NCBI GenBank assembly: GCA_030038695.1
Contig: JASHSN010000363.1
Span: 1 to 6,142, forward strand
DNA length: 6,142 nucleotides
Direction: 5' to 3'
Source of the DNA: Nitrososphaeraceae archaeon
GTDB lineage: Archaea; Thermoproteota; Nitrososphaeria; Nitrososphaerales; Nitrososphaeraceae
Both the position numbers and the translations under genes were made by a program. This document shows, piece by piece, positions 1-4,479 of the stretch (positions within the stretch are counted from its first letter, which is position 1; each line of letters begins with the position of its first letter). The notes beneath the pieces are model-generated. The model did not search any database. It had not been told where the DNA came from and saw nothing but the letters and a program-made list of their open reading frames with translations.

Positions 1-193
1 AATTGGTAAAGTTATCCATAAAGCCATATTACAGTTTTATAGATAGAATATCTTCGAACTAGATTATATGTATATGGGACAAAGCACACCTTTACCTAAT
101 CGAATGTTTGCATTTTCATACGCCTCTGCCCTGCTAATACCTTCCCCTGTTTAAATTGACAGGCTGCTTTAGCAGTCGCGTGGATCCCATGGA
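1..193. other. Gene-free left edge
   Basis: No convincing gene is seen here. Short open stretches exist in at least two frames over the same bases: minus strand 64-150, and plus strand ending at the TAA near 152. Since both cannot be coding, chance is the simplest reading. The minus-strand stretch could be the far 3' end of the decayed gene that occupies 194-552, because it follows in the same direction, but nothing else supports this. No tRNA T-loop, rRNA or repeat array was recognised. Confidence 0.4.
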
Positions 194-552
194 CTACATC
201 CTAAACCAGGATGACTGCCTAATATCTTCCTTAGTTGTGCCTCGTGCCCTGCTAAGGTAAGATATGGACAAAGAATAATGCTGATGGGTAGGAGCAACAT
301 TTTTGTTTAGTTTGTCTACTGGAACCCAGTAACTGCTTATGCTACAATAGTGCCAAACGAAACAAAGTATTGTAGAACCTCATTATAGCGTCTATTCTGT
401 AAGCAATGGGTTGGTCAGTCTTTTGACTGTTTATGTATCGATCGTAATAATTTCAGATAATAAACTTTTAAATCCAAGTTGGGCATGATGTACTCTAGAA
501 CCCTAGAGATTTTCGCTTTATCCTTGGAAGTCCTTTCATAGACAAGGATAAT
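194..552 (-). pseudogene. Probable decayed protein gene, three overlapping frames
   Basis: Three overlapping start-less open frames follow each other on the minus strand: 552-415 (45 codons), 452-342 (36 codons) and 379-194 (61 codons). Each reads like protein. The first contains VYERTSKDKAKISRVLEYI and LKVYYLKLLRSIH, the second DQPIAYRIDAIMRFYNTLF, the third SSYWVPVDKLNKN and ARGTTKEDIRQSSWF. Each overlaps the next with a shift of one phase, as expected for one gene broken by small indels. A strong TATA-like stretch (564-574) precedes an ATG at 539-537, but that ATG is one base out of phase with the first frame. The product is not recognised; the start is basic and helical. A plus-strand frame of 25 codons over part of the same bases shows that some openness here may be chance. 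Confidence 0.35.
222..265. repeat. Imperfect inverted repeat
   Basis: The arms atatcttccttag (222-234) and ctaaggtaagatat (252-265) are complementary except for one bulged base, with a 17-nt loop. A second small hairpin, catcct/aggatg (197-202 and 208-213, loop aaacc), lies just to the left. No T-tract follows either on one side, so neither is a clear terminator. They could be a structured transcript or a relic of an element. Confidence 0.4.
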
Positions 553-561
553 CTAGGGTTC
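498..561. repeat. 19-bp interrupted inverted repeat (stem-loop)
   Basis: The left arm is two blocks, gaaccctaga (498-507) and ttatccttg (518-526), separated by 10 unpaired bases. The right arm, caaggataa (543-551) followed at once by tctagggttc (552-561), is the exact reverse complement of both. All 19 pairs match around a 16-nt loop (527-542). The left arm can also fold on itself, as ctctag/ctagag (493-498 and 503-508), so two mutually exclusive structures are possible. On the minus strand an ATG (539-537) lies in the loop, downstream of a TATA-like stretch. It lies about 127 nt beyond the sirtuin stop. It may be a regulatory or processing structure, or the relic of a small element. Confidence 0.75.
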
Positions 562-687
562 ACATTATATAAAAATAGCGATGTTTCTACTCAGTTCTCA
601 TGCCAGAATTGCAATCAACTGCACTGGAGGGCCATATTTCAGTTCTGAACACTACTATTACAATGCAGGGGCGTCTAATTCTACCTC
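553..687. other. Intergenic stretch downstream of the sirtuin gene
   Basis: Apart from the TATA-like box and the right arm of the inverted repeat, nothing coding is seen. A short palindrome, ttcagttctgaa, lies at about 638-649. No oligo-T tract follows the sirtuin stop on the minus strand, so its terminator was not identified. Confidence 0.4.
564..574 (-). promoter_or_regulatory. TATA-like box, minus strand
   Basis: On the minus strand the bases read ttttatataat, a good archaeal TATA match. Its centre lies about 30 nt upstream of an ATG at 539-537, the spacing of a leaderless start. That ATG opens only 14 codons and is out of phase by one base with the longer frame of 552-415. Confidence 0.4.
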
Positions 688-1416
688 CTAGAATGGGGAT
701 TCAAAAATTGAAATCAATCTAGATAGCCCCTCTACTGCAGTTTGTCTTATAGAAAAGTCCATTTCATAACTAAATGGCGTGTTTTCCGGATTAATATCAA
801 CTATTGCAGCTTGATTGTTTTTAGCATAAAAATGCAATGTATTAGCCGGCGATACAACAAGCGAAGTACCCACTATTATCATGACGTCACAAGCCATAGA
901 TCGCTTTACTGCTTCCTTCCATACATCTTGTTTTATACTTTCACCAAACCATACCACATCGGGCCGCAAGTAACTTCCACATATCTTGCAGCTAGGGGGA
1001 AGATCGGAGAATTCGTCTCCTATATTGCCTCTAAAGTCACATTTAGTACACTTAGTTGCAAAGATGTTTCCATGAATCTCTATTACATCTCTGCTACCTG
1101 CAATATGATGTAATCCATCAACGTTCTGAGTAATAACGGACACTTCCCGGTGATTTTGGAGATTTGCTATAGCTACGTGTCCTGCATTTGGTTTCGCAGC
1201 CAATATTTTCCTTCGTCTATCATTATACCAACTCCACACTAACTTTGGATCATCTCTGAATGCTTGAGCTGATACAAGCTTCATCGGATCATATTTTTGC
1301 CACAAGCCCTCCTTTCCTCTAAAAGTACTAATTCCGCTTTCTTGTGATATTCCGGCACCTGTTAGAAAGACGAATTTCTTGGCCTTTTTAAGTGTATTTT
1401 CAAGATTTTCAATCAC
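688..1416 (-). CDS. cobB: NAD-dependent protein deacylase, class III sirtuin
   Basis: A cytoplasmic sirtuin that removes acyl groups from lysine using NAD+, yielding nicotinamide and O-acyl-ADP-ribose. It is 242 aa, full length for compact prokaryotic sirtuins. Visible motifs are the NAD-binding GAGIS (20-24) and SGISTFRG (27-34), TQNVDGLH (96-103), catalytic His115 in IHGN, a zinc site at Cys123/Cys126 and Cys143/Cys146, WFGE (156-159) and GTSLVVSPA (183-191). The WYNDRRR segment gives Tyr64 and Arg67, the Y-x-x-R pair that in SIRT5 and CobB recognises succinyl- or malonyl-lysine, so activity beyond deacetylation is likely (inference). The start is GTG: an in-frame stop lies five codons upstream and no in-frame ATG intervenes. 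A TATA-like box about 29 nt upstream suggests a leaderless transcript. The symbol follows the CobB-like motifs; the organism may use another name. Confidence 0.95.
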   Translation of the reverse strand: MIENLENTLKKAKKFVFLTGAGISQESGISTFRGKEGLWQKYDPMKLVSAQAFRDDPKLVWSWYNDRRRKILAAKPNAGHVAIANLQNHREVSVITQNVDGLHHIAGSRDVIEIHGNIFATKCTKCDFRGNIGDEFSDLPPSCKICGSYLRPDVVWFGESIKQDVWKEAVKRSMACDVMIIVGTSLVVSPANTLHFYAKNNQAAIVDINPENTPFSYEMDFSIRQTAVEGLSRLISIFESPF

Positions 1417-1440
1417 AGTAGCAGTATTTCATAATACTAT

Positions 1441-1450
1441 CAATATACTA
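1441..1450 (-). promoter_or_regulatory. TATA-like box of the sirtuin gene
   Basis: The minus strand reads tagtatattg, centred about 29 nt from the GTG start, the usual distance when transcription begins at or next to the start codon. A purine-rich stretch (gaagataaa) sits just upstream, where a BRE would be. It overlaps the stop codon (1448-1450) of the small upstream frame, so the sirtuin probably has its own promoter. Confidence 0.5.
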
Positions 1451-1623
1451 TTTATCTTCAGCAGCTACGGCTAGGTATCTGTAAAGGGCTGAGACTGTCA
1501 CAATATACACCAACCTATCATCACGTGCAGAACGCACGACTATTAGGTCTACTTCAAAGTCGTGGGACAATGTGAATATGAAGTCATTATACTCGTTATA
1601 TTCAGGTAGATATTCTTAGTCAT
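1448..1623 (-). pseudogene. Small frameshifted coding sequence ahead of the sirtuin
   Basis: On the minus strand a 55-codon open frame runs from 1615 to the TAG at 1450-1448. Its translation looks like real protein: it contains YLPEYNEYNDFIF, FEVDLIVVRSARDD and VYIVTVSALYRYLAVAAEDK, with a plausible strand-then-helix pattern. It has no ATG; a TAA lies directly before it. An ATG (1623-1621) sits 8 nt upstream of the first codon, one base out of phase, and a TATA-like box (1642-1652) lies about 24 nt further up. A single inserted base after the ATG would give an intact protein of about 57 aa ending 31 nt before the sirtuin GTG. I do not recognise the family. It is either a freshly broken small gene or a sequencing indel. 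A plus-strand frame of about 44 codons over part of this region is judged its shadow. Confidence 0.45.
1524..1538. repeat. Short GC-rich hairpin
   Basis: The arms cgtgc (1524-1528) and gcacg (1534-1538) flank a 5-nt loop. It lies inside the small frameshifted coding sequence, so it may be incidental. Confidence 0.25.
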
Positions 1624-1640
1624 TTAAGTCAGGTTATAGA

Positions 1641-1652
1641 TGTTTATATACT
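1641..1652. promoter_or_regulatory. TATA-rich box between divergent small genes
   Basis: The bases tgtttatatact contain a TATA match on both strands. Rightward it lies about 37 nt from the TTG of the zinc-ribbon gene, so that transcript would have a leader of roughly 10 nt. A second TATA-like run, atataata, at 1663-1670 is too close to that TTG for a leaderless start. Leftward it lies about 24 nt from the ATG at 1623-1621. It could therefore serve both directions. Confidence 0.4.
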
Positions 1653-1683
1653 TATCGCTTCCATATAATAAAGAGAAAAGAAA

Positions 1684-1905
1684 TTGAAAAGTGTCATCTT
1701 AAGACACAGGACAGTGGCGTCAGGGGAAAATTCCGTTGAAACAAAAACCTCCTTGCTTGCCAATATCCAACCAGAATCAGAAGAATCAATTGATTGTCCT
1801 GACTGCTTCGATGCTATGATGAAATATTATGATTGGGATAGTATTCGATATCGATGCGAAAATTGCGACTTAATCTTAAATGAATTTGTCAAAGATGAGG
1901 CATGA
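1684..1905 (+). CDS. 73-aa zinc-ribbon protein, function unknown
   Basis: A small, fairly acidic protein with one zinc ribbon in its C-terminal half: Cys38-Pro-Asp-Cys41 and Cys58-Glu-Asn-Cys61, separated by 16 residues that include the aromatic stretch KYYDWD. The spacing and the CPxC/CxxC knuckles resemble the TFIIB-type ribbon found in many small archaeal proteins, but no cyclin fold or other domain is present, so it is not a complete TFB. The first 35 residues are Ser/Glu-rich and probably disordered. The start given is TTG, the first possible start after an in-frame TAA at 1669-1671. A GTG at 1714 (codon 11) is an alternative and keeps the whole ribbon. Likely roles are nucleic-acid binding or protein contact, by family analogy only. 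Confidence 0.65.
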   Translation: MKSVILRHRTVASGENSVETKTSLLANIQPESEESIDCPDCFDAMMKYYDWDSIRYRCENCDLILNEFVKDEA

Positions 1906-1911
1906 GACCAG

Positions 1912-1967
1912 AGTAATAAATGAAGTCTTTTATTAACTGCATTGGAGTTACTTCGTAAATGAGTAAC
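1912..1967. terminator. Two short inverted repeats after the zinc-ribbon gene
   Basis: The pair taataaa/tttatta (1914-1920 and 1929-1935) begins 8 nt after the TGA, and gttact/agtaac (1947-1952 and 1962-1967) follows. The first hairpin with its T-rich right arm could help end transcription. The same T-rich arm also matches a TATA box for the next gene, so the roles cannot be separated from sequence alone. Confidence 0.3.
1928..1935 (+). promoter_or_regulatory. TATA-like box ahead of ATG 1959
   Basis: The run ttttatta is centred about 28 nt before the ATG at 1959, the spacing of a leaderless start. This is the main reason to think that the following gene originally began at 1959 rather than at the TTG 1998 or ATG 2067. 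Confidence 0.4.
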
Positions 1968-2066
1968 CTTCTTGCACGGGATCTGTAGAAGTAGCAATTG
2001 CACTGGATCTTGAAGCTGATTGTGCCCACAGTTCATCTTTTTTTTGAAACGGAATGTTATTTCATT
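1959..2066 (+). pseudogene. Displaced 5' end of the following gene
   Basis: ATG 1959 opens MSNLLARDL and stops at TAG 1986-1988. One phase over, from just after that point, the bases read VEVAIALDLEADCAHSSSFF up to a TGA inside the T8 run at 2038-2045. Changing the run from T8 to T7 joins this directly to ETECYFI and the long frame. One inserted base near 1986 joins it back to the ATG. The two repairs give one continuous amphipathic N-terminus of about 36 residues. Combined with the TATA box at the right distance, this suggests the gene began at 1959 and has two single-base breaks. Confidence 0.4.
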
Positions 2067-2984
2067 ATGTTTAAAAAAAGTATAATGCTTGAATCGTGTA
2101 TTTGTTCTTTCCATAAATTGGCATCATTGGAGCTTCAGCAATTATTAATGGAGCACGCAAACATGATTCTTGAGAAATCTCGACTATCATATGATTCAGT
2201 AAAATCTATTATGACTTCAGTAAGACGCTTAAGCAGCATCAATATTGAGAACATCTTCGCCTATAGGTCCCATTCTGACATAAACGACATGTGCGCTAGA
2301 TTGAATAGTCTAAAAAAGGAATCCACTGCTGCGTTTAGACTCTTCATTTCTAATTCAACAAAGACATTGTGTCATTCAATGGGAAACCCTTTGAAAGTCG
2401 CCGAAGATATAATCGAACTAGAAGAAGAGAACGATCTTCTGAATTCATTATTAAAAATAGTTACCTTTCTAAGCAATAAATATGCTACAGCAGCATCAAT
2501 TGCAGCATTGATAGGAGACTGTCAATATCCTGAAACATCCTTCGTATTTGATGAACAAGGAAGTATGTCCTCTCACTCTTCCTACAGAAAGGAAATAGCA
2601 CACATGGCCAGATATTATAGATTGCATTTGGGAAGCTTTCTAGCTATCGAGCTTGCAAAAGAGCTCAAAAGTTTCCCATCGATATACAAAGACAACAGAT
2701 TCGAAAGTATTATAGAACTATATGAAAGTGGATGTGCTGATTACATATTCAATTTTGTAGTAGACAATATCAATAATACCAGAGAAGAGAAGCTTGTGAC
2801 ACCACTCCTAATGAATCTTGATGGAAACAAGAAAGTTCTTGCAATCCACATCTATGGTGATGAAAAAATAAGATTATGGAAAAGATGGGGAGATGGTTAT
2901 GATGCACTTTATGATATTAATGGAAATAGAAGTGGCATATATATGGAAGCAACTCCATTCTTCAATTCGGTTGCAATTATATGA
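2067..2984 (+). CDS. Unrecognised helical protein, about 305 aa
   Basis: I do not recognise this family. From ATG 2067 the protein is 305 aa; the frame is open from before 1998, where a TTG would give 328 aa, and ATG 2085 or 2148 are later options. The codons upstream of about 2046 look out of phase rather than like a natural N-terminus. The body is mostly predicted helix: an amphipathic start (LASLELQQLLMEHANMILEK), an acidic patch (IIELEEENDLL, around 2411-2443), and an Ala-rich segment (NKYATAASIAALIGD) that is too short and polar for a membrane span. The last 70 residues turn to beta: VLAIHIYGDEKIRLWKRWGDG, then YDINGNRSGIYMEATPFF. No signal peptide, zinc site, nucleotide-binding loop or DNA-binding motif is visible. 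Codon use matches the neighbouring AT-rich genes. A lineage-specific gene is the likeliest explanation. Confidence 0.7.
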   Translation: MFKKSIMLESCICSFHKLASLELQQLLMEHANMILEKSRLSYDSVKSIMTSVRRLSSINIENIFAYRSHSDINDMCARLNSLKKESTAAFRLFISNSTKTLCHSMGNPLKVAEDIIELEEENDLLNSLLKIVTFLSNKYATAASIAALIGDCQYPETSFVFDEQGSMSSHSSYRKEIAHMARYYRLHLGSFLAIELAKELKSFPSIYKDNRFESIIELYESGCADYIFNFVVDNINNTREEKLVTPLLMNLDGNKKVLAIHIYGDEKIRLWKRWGDGYDALYDINGNRSGIYMEATPFFNSVAII

Positions 2985-3020
2985 ATTTAAGATAGTAATT
3001 TGAAAATTACACGAATTTAA
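2983..3020. terminator. Hairpin flanked by direct repeats after the 305-aa gene
   Basis: A perfect 6-bp hairpin, gtaatt-tgaa-aattac (2995-3010), begins 11 nt after the TGA. An 8-bp direct repeat, gaatttaa, lies on each side (2983-2990 and 3013-3020). The stem is all A/T apart from its outer pair, so it is weak. It may mark the transcript end, or be a small insertion scar. Confidence 0.3.
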
Positions 3021-3110
3021 TCACAAACCACGTTAGTAATGGGTAGCACATAGTTCGTACCAGCACATCAGGCATACGCAACCTGTTTCAAACCTTATGG
3101 GAATAACTCG
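3021..3110. other. Convergent intergenic gap
   Basis: This lies between the 305-aa gene on the plus strand and the small membrane-protein gene on the minus strand. Only a 22-codon minus-strand frame (3075-3007) with an ATG is seen, with no supporting promoter or homology, so it is not called. Confidence 0.35.
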
Positions 3111-3299
3111 TCATTTCAATGTTTTACAGTGAAGGGCGCCTAGTTTTGATTGACACCAGATATAGGGATGCGAGGAGTAGTTAGAGACGTGCGAAAACGA
3201 GACGACCGCGAAGATTATGAGTAAGCCCGCGATTACTAGCATGATTATGTATGACGACAGTGGGCTAGAATTAGATGTATCCGACGTAGTGGTTGCCAT
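3111..3299 (-). CDS. 62-aa single-span membrane protein
   Basis: The N-terminal 16 residues are Ser/Thr-rich and almost uncharged (MATTTSDTSNSSPLSS). One hydrophobic helix follows (about 17-36: YIIMLVIAGLLIIFAVVSF), then a short tail with three lysines, two cysteines (49 and 58) and a Pro-Tyr-Ile-Trp motif. Positive charge after the helix suggests N-terminus outside, C-terminus inside. ATG is the first start after an in-frame TAG six bases upstream. Its codons end in C or G much more often than its neighbours' (GTC, GCG, TCG, ATC), as in highly expressed or foreign genes. The clearest TATA (3305-3316) is too close for this ATG. Alternatively it is the C-terminal anchor of the broken gene just upstream on the same strand, since a Ser/Thr-rich linker plus one span is typical of archaeal surface proteins. 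Function unknown. Confidence 0.45.
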   Translation of the reverse strand: MATTTSDTSNSSPLSSYIIMLVIAGLLIIFAVVSFSHVSNYSSHPYIWCQSKLGALHCKTLK

Positions 3300-3371
3300 A
3301 TACTAGATATATATGGCTTGCCGAGTTATCTTTCTATCGCTAAAGATTAAAGTCTACGGAAGAAACTTGCA
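3300..3371. other. Gap between membrane-protein gene and broken gene
   Basis: This 72-bp spacer holds an alternating AT stretch (3305-3316, agatatatatgg). It is TATA-like on both strands but not at a suitable distance from any called start. Stops occur in the minus-strand frames between the broken gene and the 62-aa frame, so any original fusion of the two is now interrupted. Confidence 0.35.
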
Positions 3372-3717
3372 TTAGCTATAGGTCATATTCGGTAAAAACC
3401 AACAAGATTTGGTGCAACTAGAACTTGAAGGAGAAGTCGTATTTGTATTTAATGAACTTATATTTCCTCCTATAGTGGGGACAGTAGTATTGCCATAGGG
3501 AAGTGAAAGACCGGAATGAGCTCCAAGCCATGAATAAAGATCTACCAAAACGTAGCCTTCGTACCTGTCAGTCTTTGCTGCAGCATAAAGGCTTGCTGAA
3601 CCGGAGTTTGTGTATCGTTTTTCCTTGAAGGATTAATATCCCTGTAGACTAGGAAATATTGCCAATCATACCTGAATTAGTACACAAACTGAAGTGTGAT
3701 TTCAACATGTAGGACAT
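3372..3717 (-). pseudogene. Broken gene, surface-glycoprotein-like composition
   Basis: On the minus strand an 86-codon frame runs from 3632 to the TAA at 3374-3372 with no ATG. It reads as protein: SGSASLYAAAKTDRYEGYVL, LYSWLGAHSGLSLPYGNTT, GGNISSLNTNTTSPSSSS, then two cysteines (CTKSC). It carries several N-x-S/T sequons (NTT, NIS, NTT, NMT), fitting an exported glycosylated segment. Upstream in another phase, ATG 3717-3715 opens 22 codons to a TAG at 3651-3649. That phase stays readable past the TAG (STGILILQGK) until the A5 run (minus strand of 3618-3622), where a one-base shift enters the 86-codon frame. One stop and one indel therefore separate it from a continuous gene of about 114 codons. 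A TATA-like run (tttttat, 3738-3744) lies about 24 nt upstream of that ATG. No signal peptide is evident and the family is not recognised. Confidence 0.45.
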
Positions 3718-3787
3718 CCGTCAATGGTGTAACTTGATAAAAAGTACATGTGTAATTTAGGTAAAGTGGCATAAACATTGTTCTGCT
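3718..3787 (-). promoter_or_regulatory. Spacer with TATA-like run for the broken gene
   Basis: This spacer follows the SRPBCC stop. The minus strand reads actttttatc at 3735-3744, about 24 nt before the ATG at 3717-3715, a possible basal promoter. No clear terminator for the SRPBCC gene is seen; the T5 in this run is the only candidate. Confidence 0.3.
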
Positions 3788-4249
3788 CTACATGTTGCCT
3801 TCTAGAGCTCTGATTGTAGCTGCCTTTCTATGATCGAAGAGTTTCTGAAGTCGAGTGTACGCATAACCTTCAAATAACCTTCCAATGCGACTATACGGAA
3901 TTTCAAAGTTAATCTCATCTATTACCTCAGTTTGCTTTTGGTCGTTGTCGTTTATACTGTAGAACATGTGTAAATGTGTCCATTTTTTAAACGGGCCTTT
4001 TACCATTTCATCTAAATACTGATACGGCTTCAGGGATTTTATCACCGAATGCCACCTTCTATTGGAAATCATTAATTTAGCTTGAAGCCAAATTTCTGAT
4101 CCTTGAGCAAGCTTTTCACTTGTTGCATTAATAATCTTAAGTTTCATCTCCTTTGGAGTTACTATTTCAAGATGTTTGACATCTGTATAAAATTCCCAAA
4201 CTTTATCTATATGACTATTCACAACGAAGCTATGTTTAAACGCTCGCAA
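3788..4249 (-). CDS. SRPBCC (START-like) ligand-binding protein
   Basis: At 153 aa it is the size of a single SRPBCC/Bet v1-type helix-grip domain. Family features are the opening strand and first helix (FKHSFVVNSHIDKVWEFYTD, 4-23), the HLEIVTPKEM segment (26-35), a loop with G50, and the W90-T-H-x-H stretch after GPFKKW. Near the end comes EIPYSRIGRLFEGYAYTRLQ (116-135) and the long C-terminal helix ending FDHRKAATIRALEG. The pattern fits the COG4276-like branch of uncharacterised SRPBCC proteins, which bind hydrophobic ligands or act near lipid and polyketide metabolism; no ligand can be inferred. The start is TTG: an in-frame TAA lies two codons upstream, so there is no earlier option. A TATA-like box about 27 nt upstream suggests a leaderless transcript. 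It diverges from the F420-dependent oxidoreductase gene. Confidence 0.85.
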   Translation of the reverse strand: MRAFKHSFVVNSHIDKVWEFYTDVKHLEIVTPKEMKLKIINATSEKLAQGSEIWLQAKLMISNRRWHSVIKSLKPYQYLDEMVKGPFKKWTHLHMFYSINDNDQKQTEVIDEINFEIPYSRIGRLFEGYAYTRLQKLFDHRKAATIRALEGNM

Positions 4250-4272
4250 ATGTTAGAAAATTAATAGACCGG

Positions 4273-4280
4273 ATATTAAG
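4273..4280 (-). promoter_or_regulatory. TATA-like box of the SRPBCC gene
   Basis: The minus strand reads cttaatat, centred about 27 nt before the TTG. No Shine-Dalgarno is found between box and start, which fits a leaderless mRNA. Confidence 0.45.
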
Positions 4281-4283
4281 CGT

Positions 4284-4389
4284 ATGGCTTTATTCAGTAC
4301 GTTTATAGCGGCGTTAATCAGAAATTGATGAAGATGTAGTTAGCCACTATCGTGAATCATCAACTATACATATTATAGAAATGAGCTAA
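4284..4389 (+). pseudogene. Possible tiny broken frame in divergent spacer
   Basis: ATG 4284 opens MALFSTFIAALIRN and stops. One phase over, 22 codons read SEIDEDVVSHYRESSTIHII and end at TAA 4387-4389. Removing one base near 4317 would join them into about 34 residues. An AT-rich run lies about 24 nt before the ATG. This is short enough to be chance and is listed only because it repeats the pattern seen elsewhere in the window. Confidence 0.15.
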
Positions 4390-4449
4390 TAGACGAGTTA
4401 GATGTGAAAGGAATGTATACGACAATTTGCTATTAAACAACAATACAAC

Positions 4450-4458
4450 AAATATGTA
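4450..4458 (+). promoter_or_regulatory. TATA-like box of the LLM oxidoreductase gene
   Basis: The run aaatatgta is centred about 26 nt before ATG 4480. No Shine-Dalgarno lies in between, so a leaderless transcript is likely. A second TATA-like run (gtatact, 4463-4469) is too close to the start to serve. Confidence 0.5.
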
Positions 4459-4479
4459 TCTTGTATACTACAATGAAAC

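Noticed and set aside
64..150. 28-codon minus-strand frame (contains SRAEAYENANIRLGKG)
   Set aside because: Protein-like, but the plus strand is also open over the same bases and there is no start; too short to call.
416..429. Hairpin cagtc-tttt-gactg
   Set aside because: Only five pairs, inside the putative decayed gene; expected by chance in a window of this size.
742..1113. 123-codon open frame on the plus strand
   Set aside because: It lies wholly inside the sirtuin gene on the opposite strand, whose motifs are unmistakable; its translation has no recognisable pattern.
617..2008. Three similar short words, AACTGCACTGGAG-like, at 617-629, 1935-1947 and 1996-2008
   Set aside because: Each pair differs by one to three bases in 13, with no shared flanks; not enough for a repeat family without a genome search.
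1827..2114. 95-codon open frame on the minus strand
   Set aside because: It overlaps the 3' part of the zinc-ribbon gene and the start of the 305-aa gene, and reads as low-complexity Lys/His/Phe-rich sequence typical of an antisense shadow.
3007..3075. 22-codon minus-strand frame with ATG
   Set aside because: No promoter, overlaps the hairpin after the 305-aa gene, and its length is within chance.
3391..3498. Plus-strand open stretch with hydrophobic coding-like translation
   Set aside because: It is antisense to the longer and better minus-strand frame 3372-3632 and has no start codon upstream of its middle.
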